From the NCBI RefSeq assembly GCF_025791835.1, contig NZ_JAOXLP010000004.1, positions 178,714-242,713 of the forward strand: 64,000 bases of DNA, written 5' to 3'. Shown piece by piece: positions 55,682 to 63,869 of the stretch (positions are counted from its first letter, which is position 1; every line of letters starts with the position of its first letter). Below the pieces are notes generated by a model. That model was given only the letters and a program-made list of their open reading frames with translations, was not told the origin of the DNA and did no database searches. The position numbers and the translations under genes were made by a program. Source of the DNA: Roseomonas xinghualingensis (GTDB lineage Bacteria > Pseudomonadota > Alphaproteobacteria > Acetobacterales > Acetobacteraceae).

Positions 55682-56332
55682 ATGTCCTATGTCGTCAGCA
55701 ACCTCGTTCCGCTTGTCGCGGCGGATTCCTTCACGCTCTGGCTCTACAAGACAACGGACAGCCGGGCCACCGTTCTTGCCCCCGGTTATTTCGCCACCGC
55801 CGCCAGCCGCCTGCTGCCAGGCCATCTGCTGGTGCTGCAGGCCGGCGATGCCAGCGCCATCCTGCCCGTGCGCGCCGGTGGCGCGGTCGGGAACGGGCTG
55901 GTGCTGGATGCGACCTCCCCGCCGCTTCGTCTTCCTGCGGCGGGCTCACTGGATTTCAGTGCTGACCTGGCGGCGAGCGCGGCCGCGCGATGCCTCACCC
56001 TGGGCGCCATGCCGAACGGCGTGAATCAGGGTGAGACCTTCTCCGTTCAGGCCAGCGCTTCCGGCGCGGTCACCACGCTGAAGTTCAGCATCCTGAACGC
56101 GGCCGGCGCCGTGGTGCTGGGGCCAGTCAGCGCCACCGTCACGGCTGGCAGCGCCAGCGCCACCTTCACTGCGCCCAGCCCCGGCAGCGGCTACCGGCTG
56201 AAGGTCGAGGATGAGGCTGATTCACTCGTCATGCAGATCTCTCCTTCCTTCGTCGTGCTGTCGGCCTTCGCGCTGCTGATCGAGAGCGGGACAAACCTTC
56301 TGCTCGAAACCGGCGGCCGCCTGATCCTGTAG
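55682..56332 (+). CDS. Phage tail-associated-like protein of unknown function
   Basis: 216 residues. SFTLWLYKTTDSRATVLAPG followed by YFATAASRLLPGHLLVLQAG resembles the short modules on phage tail or tail-fibre proteins where a position/parameter field precedes a beta-rich body. Residues 100-190 are Ala/Ser/Thr-rich beta type (SVQASASGAVTTLKFSILNA), ending GTNLLLETGGRLIL. No enzyme motif. ATG has GGAG 11 nt upstream. Presumed structural partner of the tailspike gene 52 nt downstream. Confidence 0.6.
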   Translation: MSYVVSNLVPLVAADSFTLWLYKTTDSRATVLAPGYFATAASRLLPGHLLVLQAGDASAILPVRAGGAVGNGLVLDATSPPLRLPAAGSLDFSADLAASAAARCLTLGAMPNGVNQGETFSVQASASGAVTTLKFSILNAAGAVVLGPVSATVTAGSASATFTAPSPGSGYRLKVEDEADSLVMQISPSFVVLSAFALLIESGTNLLLETGGRLIL

Positions 56333-56384
56333 CGCCCCTTCCAGTCCCGACGCCCACGCCCCTTCGACGGAGCTGCCCTCCCCT

Positions 56385-57620
56385 ATGCCTGACAGCAAGA
56401 TCACGGATCTTCCGCCCGCCAGCGCCATTCTCGATACCGACATCTCTCCCTTCGTTCAGGGCCTGGGTTCGGCAGCGGAAACCCGGCGCGCCACCTTCAG
56501 CCAGATTCGCGCAACCCTCCTGGCCGAGCGGCCGCTGCATGTCCGCGACTACGGCGCCGTGGGCAATGGCACGAAGGACGATACGGCGGCCATCCAGGCC
56601 GCGCTGAACGCCGCCGCTTCGGCAGGGGGTGGCGTGGTGACGATTGGCCCACGCCGTTACCTGATCGACAGCGCGGATCTGGTCATCCCGGCCAATGTCA
56701 CGCTCCAGGGAGGCGGTGATCCGGGCGGCTGGCGCGTGAACAATGACTACACCGCCCTGCCCTATTGCTTCCTGCTGAATCCGGCCCGCACCATCCGCCT
56801 GCGCCGCAATGCCGCGCTGGAGCAGGTGGCGATCATCCGCAAGGGCTTCACCTCCCCTGCCTCGGTGCGCCAGGCGCTGGACGCCGTGCAGGCCTTCGCT
56901 GGGACGGCGGTGAGCATCGGCGACGGCAGCACGGGCAGCAGCGCGACCAATGCCACCGACGCCTCGGTGCGTGGCCTGCTGATCATCGGCTTCCACTGGG
57001 GCATCTACAGCAACGGTGCCAGCCGCACGCGCATCCGGGATGTGCTCGGCGATTGCACCAATGGTCTCTATCTCGGCAAGTCCTATGACATTGCGCATAA
57101 CGAGCGCATCAACTGGCACCCGTTGGCCACCACCGGCCGCAACTGGTCCTCGGTTGCCTACACGGTCAGCGGCTGCGCCGATAACGGCGCGGGCCTCGTT
57201 CGCCTGACCACCAGCACGCCACATGAGCTGAAGGCTGGCGATGTTGTGGTGGTGGGCGGCATCGGCGGCGTCACATCCGCGAAAGGGCGCTTCACCGTCT
57301 CCGCGGCGGGCGCCACCACGCTCGACCTTGCCGCCAGCGCCTTCTCCGGCACCTATACCAGCGGCGGCACGGTCAATCCGGCGCCCAATCACCGGCGCGG
57401 CAAGGCGTTCCACATCTATGATGCGGACATGCCGAACTTCGTCAGCTGCTTCGAGTTCGGTCATGACATCGGTTGGCACCTGGACGACCTGACGCACTCC
57501 GCGCAGATCGTGAACTGCGGGCTGGACGGCATCGTGGTGGATCCCGGGACGATCGGCGTGCAGATCTCGGGCCTGGCCAACCGCAACAAATGGTATGGCG
57601 GCTTCTGGTCCATCCGTTGA
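56385..57620 (+). CDS. Tailspike-like protein with pectate-lyase-superfamily fold
   Basis: 411 residues. MPDSKITDLPPASAILDTDI is a typical phage tail-fibre/tailspike head-binding start. RDYGAVGNGTKDDTAAIQAA is the N-cap of the Pectate_lyase_3 (PF12708) beta-helix, and repeated strands follow (RGLLIIGFHWGIYSNGASRT and others). Such proteins bind and often cleave host polysaccharide. It is shorter than most tailspikes and ends in NRNKWYGGFWSIR, so it may be a compact or truncated version. No catalytic residues assigned. Confidence 0.75.
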   Translation: MPDSKITDLPPASAILDTDISPFVQGLGSAAETRRATFSQIRATLLAERPLHVRDYGAVGNGTKDDTAAIQAALNAAASAGGGVVTIGPRRYLIDSADLVIPANVTLQGGGDPGGWRVNNDYTALPYCFLLNPARTIRLRRNAALEQVAIIRKGFTSPASVRQALDAVQAFAGTAVSIGDGSTGSSATNATDASVRGLLIIGFHWGIYSNGASRTRIRDVLGDCTNGLYLGKSYDIAHNERINWHPLATTGRNWSSVAYTVSGCADNGAGLVRLTTSTPHELKAGDVVVVGGIGGVTSAKGRFTVSAAGATTLDLAASAFSGTYTSGGTVNPAPNHRRGKAFHIYDADMPNFVSCFEFGHDIGWHLDDLTHSAQIVNCGLDGIVVDPGTIGVQISGLANRNKWYGGFWSIR

Positions 57621-57674
57621 CGCCTCTTCCTATGTTGCCAGCATTTTTCCGTATCGTCTGGAAATATGGGAATT

Positions 57675-57712
57675 TATGATAGGCGATAGTTCCTACGTCA
57701 TCCGTCAGGAAC
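57675..57712 (+). promoter_or_regulatory. Candidate integrase promoter and operator
   Basis: TATGAT (57675-57680) is a 5/6 match to a -10 box; the inverted repeat GTTCCT (57689-57694) / AGGAAC (57707-57712) lies just downstream, where a repressor could block transcription. No good -35 was seen. Confidence 0.35.
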
Positions 57713-57720
57713 CGCATGCT

Positions 57721-57773
57721 CCCGGGCATACCCCGGGTATCTTTCGGGACCCTGGAGGAGAAATCCCGGGCAT
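57721..57773 (+). repeat. Three CCCGGGYAT direct repeats before the integrase
   Basis: CCCGGGCAT at 57721, CCCGGGTAT at 57732 and CCCGGGCAT at 57765. Spacings are 11 and 33 nt, whole helical turns, so a protein could bind all three on one face of the DNA. Possible integrase arm-type sites or operator for its own gene. Confidence 0.5.
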
Positions 57774-57787
57774 CTCAGGGAAGACCG

Positions 57788-59056
57788 ATGAAGCTGACTG
57801 ACAAGGCGATCCGCGCGGCACAAGCGAAAGAGAAGCCGTATCGGCTTGCCGATGGAGGAGGCCTGCATCTGGTGGTTTCGCCGGCCGGCGGACGCCTCTG
57901 GCGCTATCGGTATGAGATGAAGGGCACCGAGCGCCAACTCGCGCTAGGCTCCTATCCATCTATCTCGCTGGCGGAGGCGCGTCGCGCCCGGGACGCAGCG
58001 CGCGCTCTACTCGACAAGGGGCTGGACCCATCCACAGAGAAGCGCACCCAACGCGCCCAAGCCGCGGTGGAGGCGGCTACGACCTTCGAGACCGTGGCTC
58101 GCGCTTGGTATGAGATCCGCAGATCCACTTGGTCTGCGACCCATGCCCGTGACGTAGAGCGAAACCTTGAAACGGATGTGTTCCCCGCGTTGGGCTCGCT
58201 GCCAATCAAGGCCATCAAGCCCCGCATGGTGCTCGATATGCTGCGCCAGGTGGAGGCCCGGTCCCTCACAACCGCCCGCAAGATCCGTCAGCAGGTGAGT
58301 GCCGTCTTCGTCTATGCCATCGCCGAGGATCTGGCGGAGATCGATCCAGCCCAGATGATCGGCGGAGCGCTCCGCCCTACTGGCGAGACCGAACATCACG
58401 CCGCGCTGACCGATCCGGCCGATCTACGCGCGATGCTCGCAAAGGTGGACACCCAGCCGGCATTCCCCGCGAGCCGCATCGCGCTCCGCCTGCTTGCCCT
58501 AACGGCGGTTCGCTCCAAGGAGCTGCGCGGCGCCCGGCCTGAGGAGTTCGAGGGGCTGGACGGGCCGGAGCCGATCTGGCGCATTCCAAAGGAGAGAATG
58601 AAGGGCCGAAAGGGCAAGAAGCGCGAGCATCTCGTGCCGCTCGCTCCAGCTGCCGTGAAGCTGGTTCAGCTTGCTATGACCTTCGCCGGCAAGGGGCGGC
58701 CGCTATTCCCCAGCTCCCGCTCCAGCCAGTGTCAGCTGAGCGAGAACGCACTCAACCGCATGCTACACCGTGCCGGCTACGAGGGGCGCCACACGCCCCA
58801 CGGCTTCCGATCGAGCTTCAGCACGATCATGAACGAGCGCCACCAGAACGAGCACGACCGGGCCGTTATTGACCTGATGTTGGCCCATAAGCCCGAAAAT
58901 GCCGTGGAGGCTGCCTATAACCGCGCCGCCTACATGAAGCGGAAGCGCGAACTCGCCGAGGAGTGGGCTGCCCTAATCACCGAGGGACTTTCCCCCGCTC
59001 AAGACCTCTTGGCACTCCCTCGCTCGGGGATGGGGCGGCCTGCAAAGCCCATCTAG
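57788..59056 (+). CDS. P4-type tyrosine recombinase/integrase
   Basis: 422 residues. Residues 1-90 are the DUF4102 arm-binding domain (KLTDKAIRAAQAKEKPYRLA, DGGGLHLVVSPAGGRLWRYR, LGSYPSISLAEARRARD). 95-180 is the core-binding domain. Catalytic residues: Arg in TAVRSKELRGARPEEF, HxxR in TPHGFRSSFSTI, His in MLAHKPENAVEAAYNR with the nucleophilic Tyr in AAYNR. Length and order are standard for island and prophage integrases. ATG at 57788 has AGGGAAG upstream. Confidence 0.95.
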   Translation: MKLTDKAIRAAQAKEKPYRLADGGGLHLVVSPAGGRLWRYRYEMKGTERQLALGSYPSISLAEARRARDAARALLDKGLDPSTEKRTQRAQAAVEAATTFETVARAWYEIRRSTWSATHARDVERNLETDVFPALGSLPIKAIKPRMVLDMLRQVEARSLTTARKIRQQVSAVFVYAIAEDLAEIDPAQMIGGALRPTGETEHHAALTDPADLRAMLAKVDTQPAFPASRIALRLLALTAVRSKELRGARPEEFEGLDGPEPIWRIPKERMKGRKGKKREHLVPLAPAAVKLVQLAMTFAGKGRPLFPSSRSSQCQLSENALNRMLHRAGYEGRHTPHGFRSSFSTIMNERHQNEHDRAVIDLMLAHKPENAVEAAYNRAAYMKRKRELAEEWAALITEGLSPAQDLLALPRSGMGRPAKPI

Positions 59057-59118
59057 AACATAAGATGAACATAGGCTAAGGCTCGGACGTCACGGACCAC
59101 TATCGAGGAAACCCGACC

Positions 59119-59451
59119 TTGGCCCAAAAGCGTCCCCCCTCCCCTCAGCGCGCCGCCATGAACCGCCTCATGGAGGCCATGGCCCGCGGCGCCACGCCCG
59201 ACCGCATGGTGCGCCAAGTGGACGCCGTGGTGGCCACCCTGCGCGAGCAGGGGGACGCTGAGCAGGTGCAGGAATGGCTGGAGGAGATGCGCGACGGGTT
59301 CGCCGAGAGCGCGGAGGCAGCCGCCGAGGCGATCGATGAGGTGGAGAGCACCGAGAAGGCGGCCCGGCGCGCGGCCGAGAACGCCGCCAGGGCGATGGCG
59401 GCCGTGCGCGATGCCTTCACCCGGCACTTGGGCGCTCCAGTCCTGGCGTGA
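59119..59451 (+). CDS. Small Ala/Glu-rich coiled-coil protein
   Basis: 110 residues from TTG 59119 with GAGGAA upstream (ATG at 59158 is the alternative). Largely helical: QWLEEMRD-type and SAEAAAEAIDEVESTEKAAR suggest a coiled coil, ending RHLGAPVLA. No family recognised; island cargo gene just after the integrase. Confidence 0.5.
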   Translation: MAQKRPPSPQRAAMNRLMEAMARGATPDRMVRQVDAVVATLREQGDAEQVQEWLEEMRDGFAESAEAAAEAIDEVESTEKAARRAAENAARAMAAVRDAFTRHLGAPVLA

Positions 59452-59581
59452 GCTGGCAGGCTGATCCGCCGCCCTTCCCGGCCAACCCGCTGCGGGCTGT
59501 CGGCCGCGCATATCGGAGCCAGCCCGCTGGAACTCCGGTGCCCCTACCCACTACCTTAGCTCCGCCGCCAGGAGCCTACCC

Positions 59582-59794
59582 ATGAACATCCCACCTCACG
59601 TCCGCCGCGAGATGGAGGCAACGGCAACCGCAACCGTGCGAGCGGCGGTCGATATCCTCAACCAGGCGCTCCAGGAAGCAGCCGATCTGGACCTGCGCAT
59701 CAGCATTGAGGTTACGGACATGGGGCTAGGAGATGACGACCCGAGCGAGGCGGTACAAGCGCCACGCGTCGCCGTGACGGTGGACCGCGCTTGA
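59582..59794 (+). CDS. Small acidic hypothetical protein
   Basis: 70 residues, ATG with AGGAG upstream. VRREMEATATATVRAAVDIL is helical and LDLRISIEVTDMGLGDDDPS acidic. Codon use resembles the neighbours. No family recognised. Confidence 0.55.
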   Translation: MNIPPHVRREMEATATATVRAAVDILNQALQEAADLDLRISIEVTDMGLGDDDPSEAVQAPRVAVTVDRA

Positions 59795-60202
59795 GCCGAA
59801 CCCCCGCCCCATAGGGGTGGGACGAGGGCCTGGGATCGAAAGCAGCGCTGTACCCGGCGCCGTGTGCACCCTAGGGTTTATGAGCCCAGACAATCGTAAC
59901 GAATTCGTGCTGAACATACAAAAACCGCCGGCCGATGAGGTTTCCCCATCGGTCGGTGGCTTTACCCAGGTCACCCCAGGTCTTGAGCGCCGATCCCTCG
60001 CGGGAGCGCGGCTGACCTCCCGAGGTTAAGGCGCCACCAGCATTCGGCAGGGTATGCGCTACCGGGGGTAGGAGAGCGCTCACCGTCGCCCAACACAGGT
60101 GCGTGAGCAGCCACTAATTCAATACCACCCAGGATTGTTAACGCTCTCGCAGAGATGGCAGAAGCCGCCGCCCTTAGCTTCGCCCTCTGACAAGAGTTTC
60201 CG
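59795..60202. other. 408-nt island stretch without a convincing gene
   Basis: Contains a 49-codon frame (59880-60029) that overlaps a terminator and is not convincing, plus the hairpin listed separately. No other signal seen. Composition is more AT-rich than the chromosome flanks. Confidence 0.5.
59925..59963 (+). terminator. Terminator-like hairpin in the island
   Basis: CCGCCGGCCGATG pairs with CATCGGTCGGTGG (13 pairs, two G-U) across AGGTTTCCC, preceded by A5 and followed by CTTT. Confidence 0.6.
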
Positions 60203-60382
60203 ATGAACGCCTCTGTGGTCCAGGCACGTGAGTTGTTGGCGCACCTTCAAAGTCAGGTGGCGCTGTGTACCCAGCGTCTGGCTTTGGCCGAGGCGGCTTT
60301 AATGCGAGCGACCCCACCCGCTCCGCACCAAAACCAGAACAGGCAGGTCGAGGCTACGACGGCCCTCAGGTCGGCCCAATAG
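60203..60382 (+). CDS. 59-residue hypothetical protein
   Basis: Begins MNASVVQARELLAHLQSQVA and continues as a helix (LCTQRLALAEAALMRA) to a Gln/Asn-rich end; CAAGAG lies upstream. The amphipathic pattern and codon choice suggest a real small gene below usual length cut-offs. No family. Confidence 0.4.
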   Translation: MNASVVQARELLAHLQSQVALCTQRLALAEAALMRATPPAPHQNQNRQVEATTALRSAQ

Positions 60383-60562
60383 CTCGTGGCCCTGTGCGAT
60401 GTGGAGTTCACGCCCCCTACCCGCTTCCCACCACAGCCTCCAGCGCGTTCCGCCAGTGGCAGGAAGCCCCCCTTAGTTTCGGCCACTTTCGGCCGCCCTT
60501 AGGGTAACCGCCCCTGCCCGGCGGGCTTCTTGTGGGGGGGCGGTCCGCCAGCTTGCAGCCAT

Positions 60563-61282
60563 CTACCTGCACAGGCTCTCGCACGGCACCCCGTCGCCAT
60601 CCCCATCCAGCCGCGAGAGCCCGCACTGACTGAGGTAGAAGCGAGCCTCAGCGCAGGTCGTCATCTGGCGACAGTACTGCTTGGCGCCGCAGCTAAAGCC
60701 GCTGCTGGATGCCGGAGAGGAGCGCGCGGGAGCAGGTGCGGGCGTTGCCGCAGCAGGCCGCTGCCCCCCACCATTCCTCTGCGCCGCGCGCCATTCCCAG
60801 GGCGGCGTCCGCTCCGCCTCCGGTAGAGCCCAGAGCCCGCGGCGAGCGGCCTTGGCCTCCGCTTCGAGCGCCAGGAGGGAACGGTCACGGCTGTACTGCC
60901 GGTAAACCCACGCTGCACCCTGGCGAACCATCTCGGCATTCACGTCCAGGGAGCCGACATAGACCCGTCCGACCGTGCGGCCATACCTATCAGTGTCCTG
61001 CACCGCCACCCGCACATCCTTGCCGAAAACCAGCTCGGAGAGAGCCTGCTGCGCCCGGGTGCCGTAGGGCTGCCGGCTCTCCGGCGTGTCGATCTCCCCG
61101 AGCCTTACCCGCACCTGGCGACGCTCCGAGTTCAGGACCGTGATGGTATCGCCATCGGAGAGGCCCACCACCCGCCCGAGGATCTCGGCAGCCCAGGCGG
61201 AGGGCGCTGCCAGAAGGATGGCAAGGATCAGGACGGCGGCCGGCAAGCGGCGGAGTGGCTCGAACATGCCCCAAGGTGCCAT
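60563..61282 (-). CDS. Secreted thermonuclease with C-terminal excalibur domain
   Basis: 239 residues. Signal peptide RRLPAAVLILAILLAAPSAW, then the staphylococcal-nuclease domain (ILGRVVGLSDGDTITVLNSE, VRLGEIDTPESRQPYGTRAQ with Arg/Glu active-site residues, DTDRYGRTVGRVYVG). After a Pro/Ala linker comes the excalibur module with CAEARFYLSQCG and DGDGDGVPCE calcium-type motif, cysteines likely paired. Degrades nucleic acid outside the cytoplasm. Start at 61282 or the ATG five codons later. Confidence 0.9.
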   Translation of the reverse strand: MAPWGMFEPLRRLPAAVLILAILLAAPSAWAAEILGRVVGLSDGDTITVLNSERRQVRVRLGEIDTPESRQPYGTRAQQALSELVFGKDVRVAVQDTDRYGRTVGRVYVGSLDVNAEMVRQGAAWVYRQYSRDRSLLALEAEAKAARRGLWALPEAERTPPWEWRAAQRNGGGQRPAAATPAPAPARSSPASSSGFSCGAKQYCRQMTTCAEARFYLSQCGLSRLDGDGDGVPCESLCR

Positions 61283-61593
61283 GGCTCGCGTCGGGGTTGT
61301 AGTTGCTGGGCAAGGGAGATTTGTCTTGGCACGGTTAGGGCATGCCCGCTCCCCCATATTCGATCCTGCCCCTATCCCCGGCGACGTCTCCCCGGGCCGC
61401 CGCCACCCCCTTCTGACGGTGGGACGGTCATGGCTGCCCTCGTCGGCGGGGCTTTTCGTAGGTGCCGCCAGTCAGCGGGACTGCTACGATACGCGTGAGG
61501 CTCGCTCCCAGCCGGCGACGACTAAGGATAGGCGCGGGCTGCGTAGCTGGGTGTCTTGCACAAACCTTGCCCCATGCACCGAGCCTCCCTGTC
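61283..61593. other. 311-nt gap without a recognised gene
   Basis: Between the thermonuclease start and the next minus-strand frame; a plus-strand open frame here has no family and looks incidental. Nothing else seen. Confidence 0.45.
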
Positions 61594-61809
61594 CTAGCCG
61601 GCGAGGCCTTCTTGTTTGGGATCGGCCAGGCCCGTCTCTTCCCGCAGGTTTCGCCGGATGCGCCTCAACATCTCCGCCGTGTCGTTGAGATGCTGCTTGG
61701 CGTTCGGTACATCACCCGCAGCCAAAGCCCGGGAGCACTCGTCGATGGGGCCAGAGAGCAGATAGGCGATCGCCTCGGCGGCGCGGCTGGCGGCATTGTG
61801 CGGGGTCAT
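61594..61809 (-). CDS. Small hypothetical helical protein
   Basis: 71 residues from ATG 61809 (MTPHNAASRAAEAIAYLLSG), with AKQHLNDTAEMLRRIRRNLR toward the end. Helical, charged; ribosome-binding site weak. Longer starts exist. No family recognised. Confidence 0.45.
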   Translation of the reverse strand: MTPHNAASRAAEAIAYLLSGPIDECSRALAAGDVPNAKQHLNDTAEMLRRIRRNLREETGLADPKQEGLAG

Positions 61810-61960
61810 CCCCCACCATGAGCGAACGCCGAGCCATTTAGCGAGCAAAAGATGCCGCTGCCCTGATCCGCTAGAATTTAGGTGCCTCATAGGTGAAACG
61901 CGGACTGAGCCGGGACGCTCTATCCTGCCCCTGTCCTCGCTCCAAACACCGAAATGCAAG

Positions 61961-62140
61961 ATGCTTCGGGATCAATGGAAAACCGCCCGAGATGCGATCC
62001 AGCGCACCCGCCGCAGTGCGGATGATCTCGGGCGTGCCGTGGCGCGTTCTCAACGGCTCATCGAGGCCAGCCAACGCCTTCTCTGCAGCCCTAGCCTGCC
62101 TACGGCCTTGGAGGAGTGGGCGCCCGGTACTGCAAGGTAG
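61961..62140 (+). CDS. 59-residue hypothetical protein
   Basis: MLRDQWKTARDAIQRTRRSA and DDLGRAVARSQRLIEASQRL form one long amphipathic helix. It overlaps the 3' end of the minus-strand DUF6894 gene by 41 nt. Weakly supported. Confidence 0.32.
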   Translation: MLRDQWKTARDAIQRTRRSADDLGRAVARSQRLIEASQRLLCSPSLPTALEEWAPGTAR

Positions 62141-62366
62141 GCGCATCAGTCGCCATGAAGATGAGCGTGAAGAGGGTCAACCCGGTTTCGTTGGTCACCT
62201 CGATGGTCCACTCGTCATCGTTCCAGAAGGTTTGGGCGTGTGCTTGCAACAACTCGCCGCCATACCGGGCGGCTTCAACGCGGGCTGCCAGGAGGTCAGG
62301 GAAATCCGTCCCTCTATGGTCGGGCGGGCTGCGGCCATCATGGACGTGGAAGAAATACTTCGGCAT
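62100..62366 (-). CDS. DUF6894-family small protein
   Basis: 88 residues. MPKYFFHVHDGRSPPDHRGT, DFPDLLAARVEAARYGGELL, and the strand TNETGLTLFTLIF match the DUF6894 family, small alphaproteobacterial proteins common near mobile elements and of unknown function. Confidence 0.85.
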   Translation of the reverse strand: MPKYFFHVHDGRSPPDHRGTDFPDLLAARVEAARYGGELLQAHAQTFWNDDEWTIEVTNETGLTLFTLIFMATDAPTLQYRAPTPPRP

Positions 62367-62534
62367 GTGCGCCCCGCATCAGAGTGGCGGCGGCACTTGC
62401 ATCCGTCAGGCGCAGGGGGCCACGGACGGTCCAGCGATGCGCGACCCTATAGGACGAGGGCGTTCGCCGCACCAGATAATGTTGGCGGCCGCCGCGCGCC
62501 CCGCCATTGCCAGCACCTCTTCCAGGCGGCCGTG

Positions 62535-63116
62535 TCAGAGCCCCGTCTCGCAGAGGGCGCGCTCCTCCGCCCGCCTCTTCACCAACCCAGGCAGCCTGAT
62601 CCCGGCCGCGGTGACCCATTGCGGCTGGCCTGCGTCGTTCTCGTTGAAGGCCCGGCAGCCGCCGCGCCAGTCGCCGGCATTGAAGCGACGTGCCGCCGTA
62701 GATCGGCAGAAGGCCCCCGTGCCGATGTTGTAGGCGAAGGACACGGAGGCCGCGAGTTGGTTGGTTCGGCCGGCGAGCCCCGGCACGCAGGCCAGCACCG
62801 GGGCGGCATGGGCGATCAGCTGCGTCTCCAGGCTCTCCTGGCATTCCGCCTCGGTGTAGCGGCGCCCCACCACCACGTCGGTGGTGTCGCCCATGCACTT
62901 CGTCGGGATACCGATCGGGTCGAGGTAGCCACGGAGCACGACACCCTCATGGACGGGGACGATGGCGAGGAGGATGCTTGCCGCCGCAGCGCCGACCAGC
63001 GTCACCAGCGCGCCTTTCCGCCCGGCTGGCACCGGCGCCTTGGCGGGCGGTGCGGTCTTCGGCGCCTCGTCCTGCCATCTGGCGGCTGTGCCGGCAGCGT
63101 TCCACACCCAGGGCAT
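62535..63116 (-). CDS. Phage-type endolysin (lysozyme, GH24) with N-terminal signal-anchor
   Basis: 193 residues. Residues 1-35 are Pro/Ala/Lys-rich; 36-55 are a weakly hydrophobic Ala/Gly helix (LVTLVGAAAASILLAIVPV) like the signal-arrest-release anchors of P21-type endolysins. The catalytic region begins at HEGVVLRGYLDPIGIPTKCM (Glu, Asp, then Thr of the E-D-T triad in CMGDT) and continues with QLAASVSFAYNIGTGAFCRS, the conserved lysozyme strand. ATG overlaps the upstream gene stop (TGATG). Confidence 0.85.
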   Translation of the reverse strand: MPWVWNAAGTAARWQDEAPKTAPPAKAPVPAGRKGALVTLVGAAAASILLAIVPVHEGVVLRGYLDPIGIPTKCMGDTTDVVVGRRYTEAECQESLETQLIAHAAPVLACVPGLAGRTNQLAASVSFAYNIGTGAFCRSTAARRFNAGDWRGGCRAFNENDAGQPQWVTAAGIRLPGLVKRRAEERALCETGL

Positions 63117-63514
63117 CAGGCGGCCCTCATGCCATCCGCCGGAGCGGGGGTCGCTGCCGGCGATGCCTGGGCTTTGGCCAGCAGCTCGCCGAAGGCGCCT
63201 TGCACCATCGAGCGCAGATCCTCGGCCGACACGCCGACCTTGGTCAGCGTCTCGCCCAGCCGGTTCTGCATGTAGCGCACGCCCGTGGCGAGCAGCCGCT
63301 CCAGCCGGGCGGGGTCCACGGGACCGCCGGTGTAACCTTCGGCCACGAGGATGCTGAACATCTGCCCGCCGGCACGCTTCAGGGCCAGGTCGATCATCCA
63401 CACGCGGATGGCGTGAACCAGGGACGGTAGGGCAAAGCGCAGGCCGATGCCGAGGACGGTGGCCACGGGCGCAGACAGGCCCAGGGCCGCCAGGATAGCG
63501 GTCCAGTCGATCAT
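63116..63514 (-). CDS. Membrane protein coupled to the endolysin, holin-like
   Basis: 132 residues from ATG 63514, GGAGACG upstream. One hydrophobic segment near the start (ILAALGLSAPVATVLGIGL), then FALPSLVHAIRVWMIDLALK and a helical C-terminus with LLAKAQASPAATPAPADG. Coupled to the endolysin (TGATG), which suggests a lysis role, but a single clear helix is not enough to call it a holin. Confidence 0.6.
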   Translation of the reverse strand: MIDWTAILAALGLSAPVATVLGIGLRFALPSLVHAIRVWMIDLALKRAGGQMFSILVAEGYTGGPVDPARLERLLATGVRYMQNRLGETLTKVGVSAEDLRSMVQGAFGELLAKAQASPAATPAPADGMRAA

Positions 63515-63635
63515 GATCGTCTCCAGAATGTCAGGGTGTTCTCGCGTGGCTGAGCCGTGTGGCACTTGTGCAAACGGCCCGGCATAACTGCCCGGTTACG
63601 ATCGCCTCACAGTTGCATCGTTCCGTGTCAGTTAT

Positions 63636-63854
63636 ATGAATTCGTCTATGCCCGAACGACCACCACCCGGTTTCGCCCGTATCCACGGCCTCAGAGCCAG
63701 CCGCGTCTCAGCACTGGCCGGGGCCACGCACTACGTGGTCGAGTACGAGACCCTCTCTGGTGAGGGAGAGGCGGAGATACCCAAGGAGCGCCTCATCGCG
63801 CACGGCGTGTTCGATGCCTTCTGGAAGGGGCAATTCGTTCCCCTGCCACAGTAG
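63636..63854 (+). CDS. Small hypothetical protein
   Basis: 72 residues. GFARIHGLRASRVSALAGAT and HYVVEYETLSGEGEAEIPKE read as a beta-rich small domain, ending FWKGQFVPLPQ. ATG at 63636 (or 63648). Divergent from the lysis pair. No family recognised. Confidence 0.55.
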   Translation: MNSSMPERPPPGFARIHGLRASRVSALAGATHYVVEYETLSGEGEAEIPKERLIAHGVFDAFWKGQFVPLPQ

Positions 63855-63869
63855 CCGCCGGGCGGCGGG

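Noticed and set aside
59880..60029. 49-codon frame in the island
   Set aside because: Overlaps a clear terminator hairpin and has no ribosome-binding site.
62395..62520. 36-codon minus-strand frame after the endolysin (starting VLAMAGRAAAAN), considered as a spanin
   Set aside because: No signal peptide, lipobox or coiled coil; composition looks incidental.
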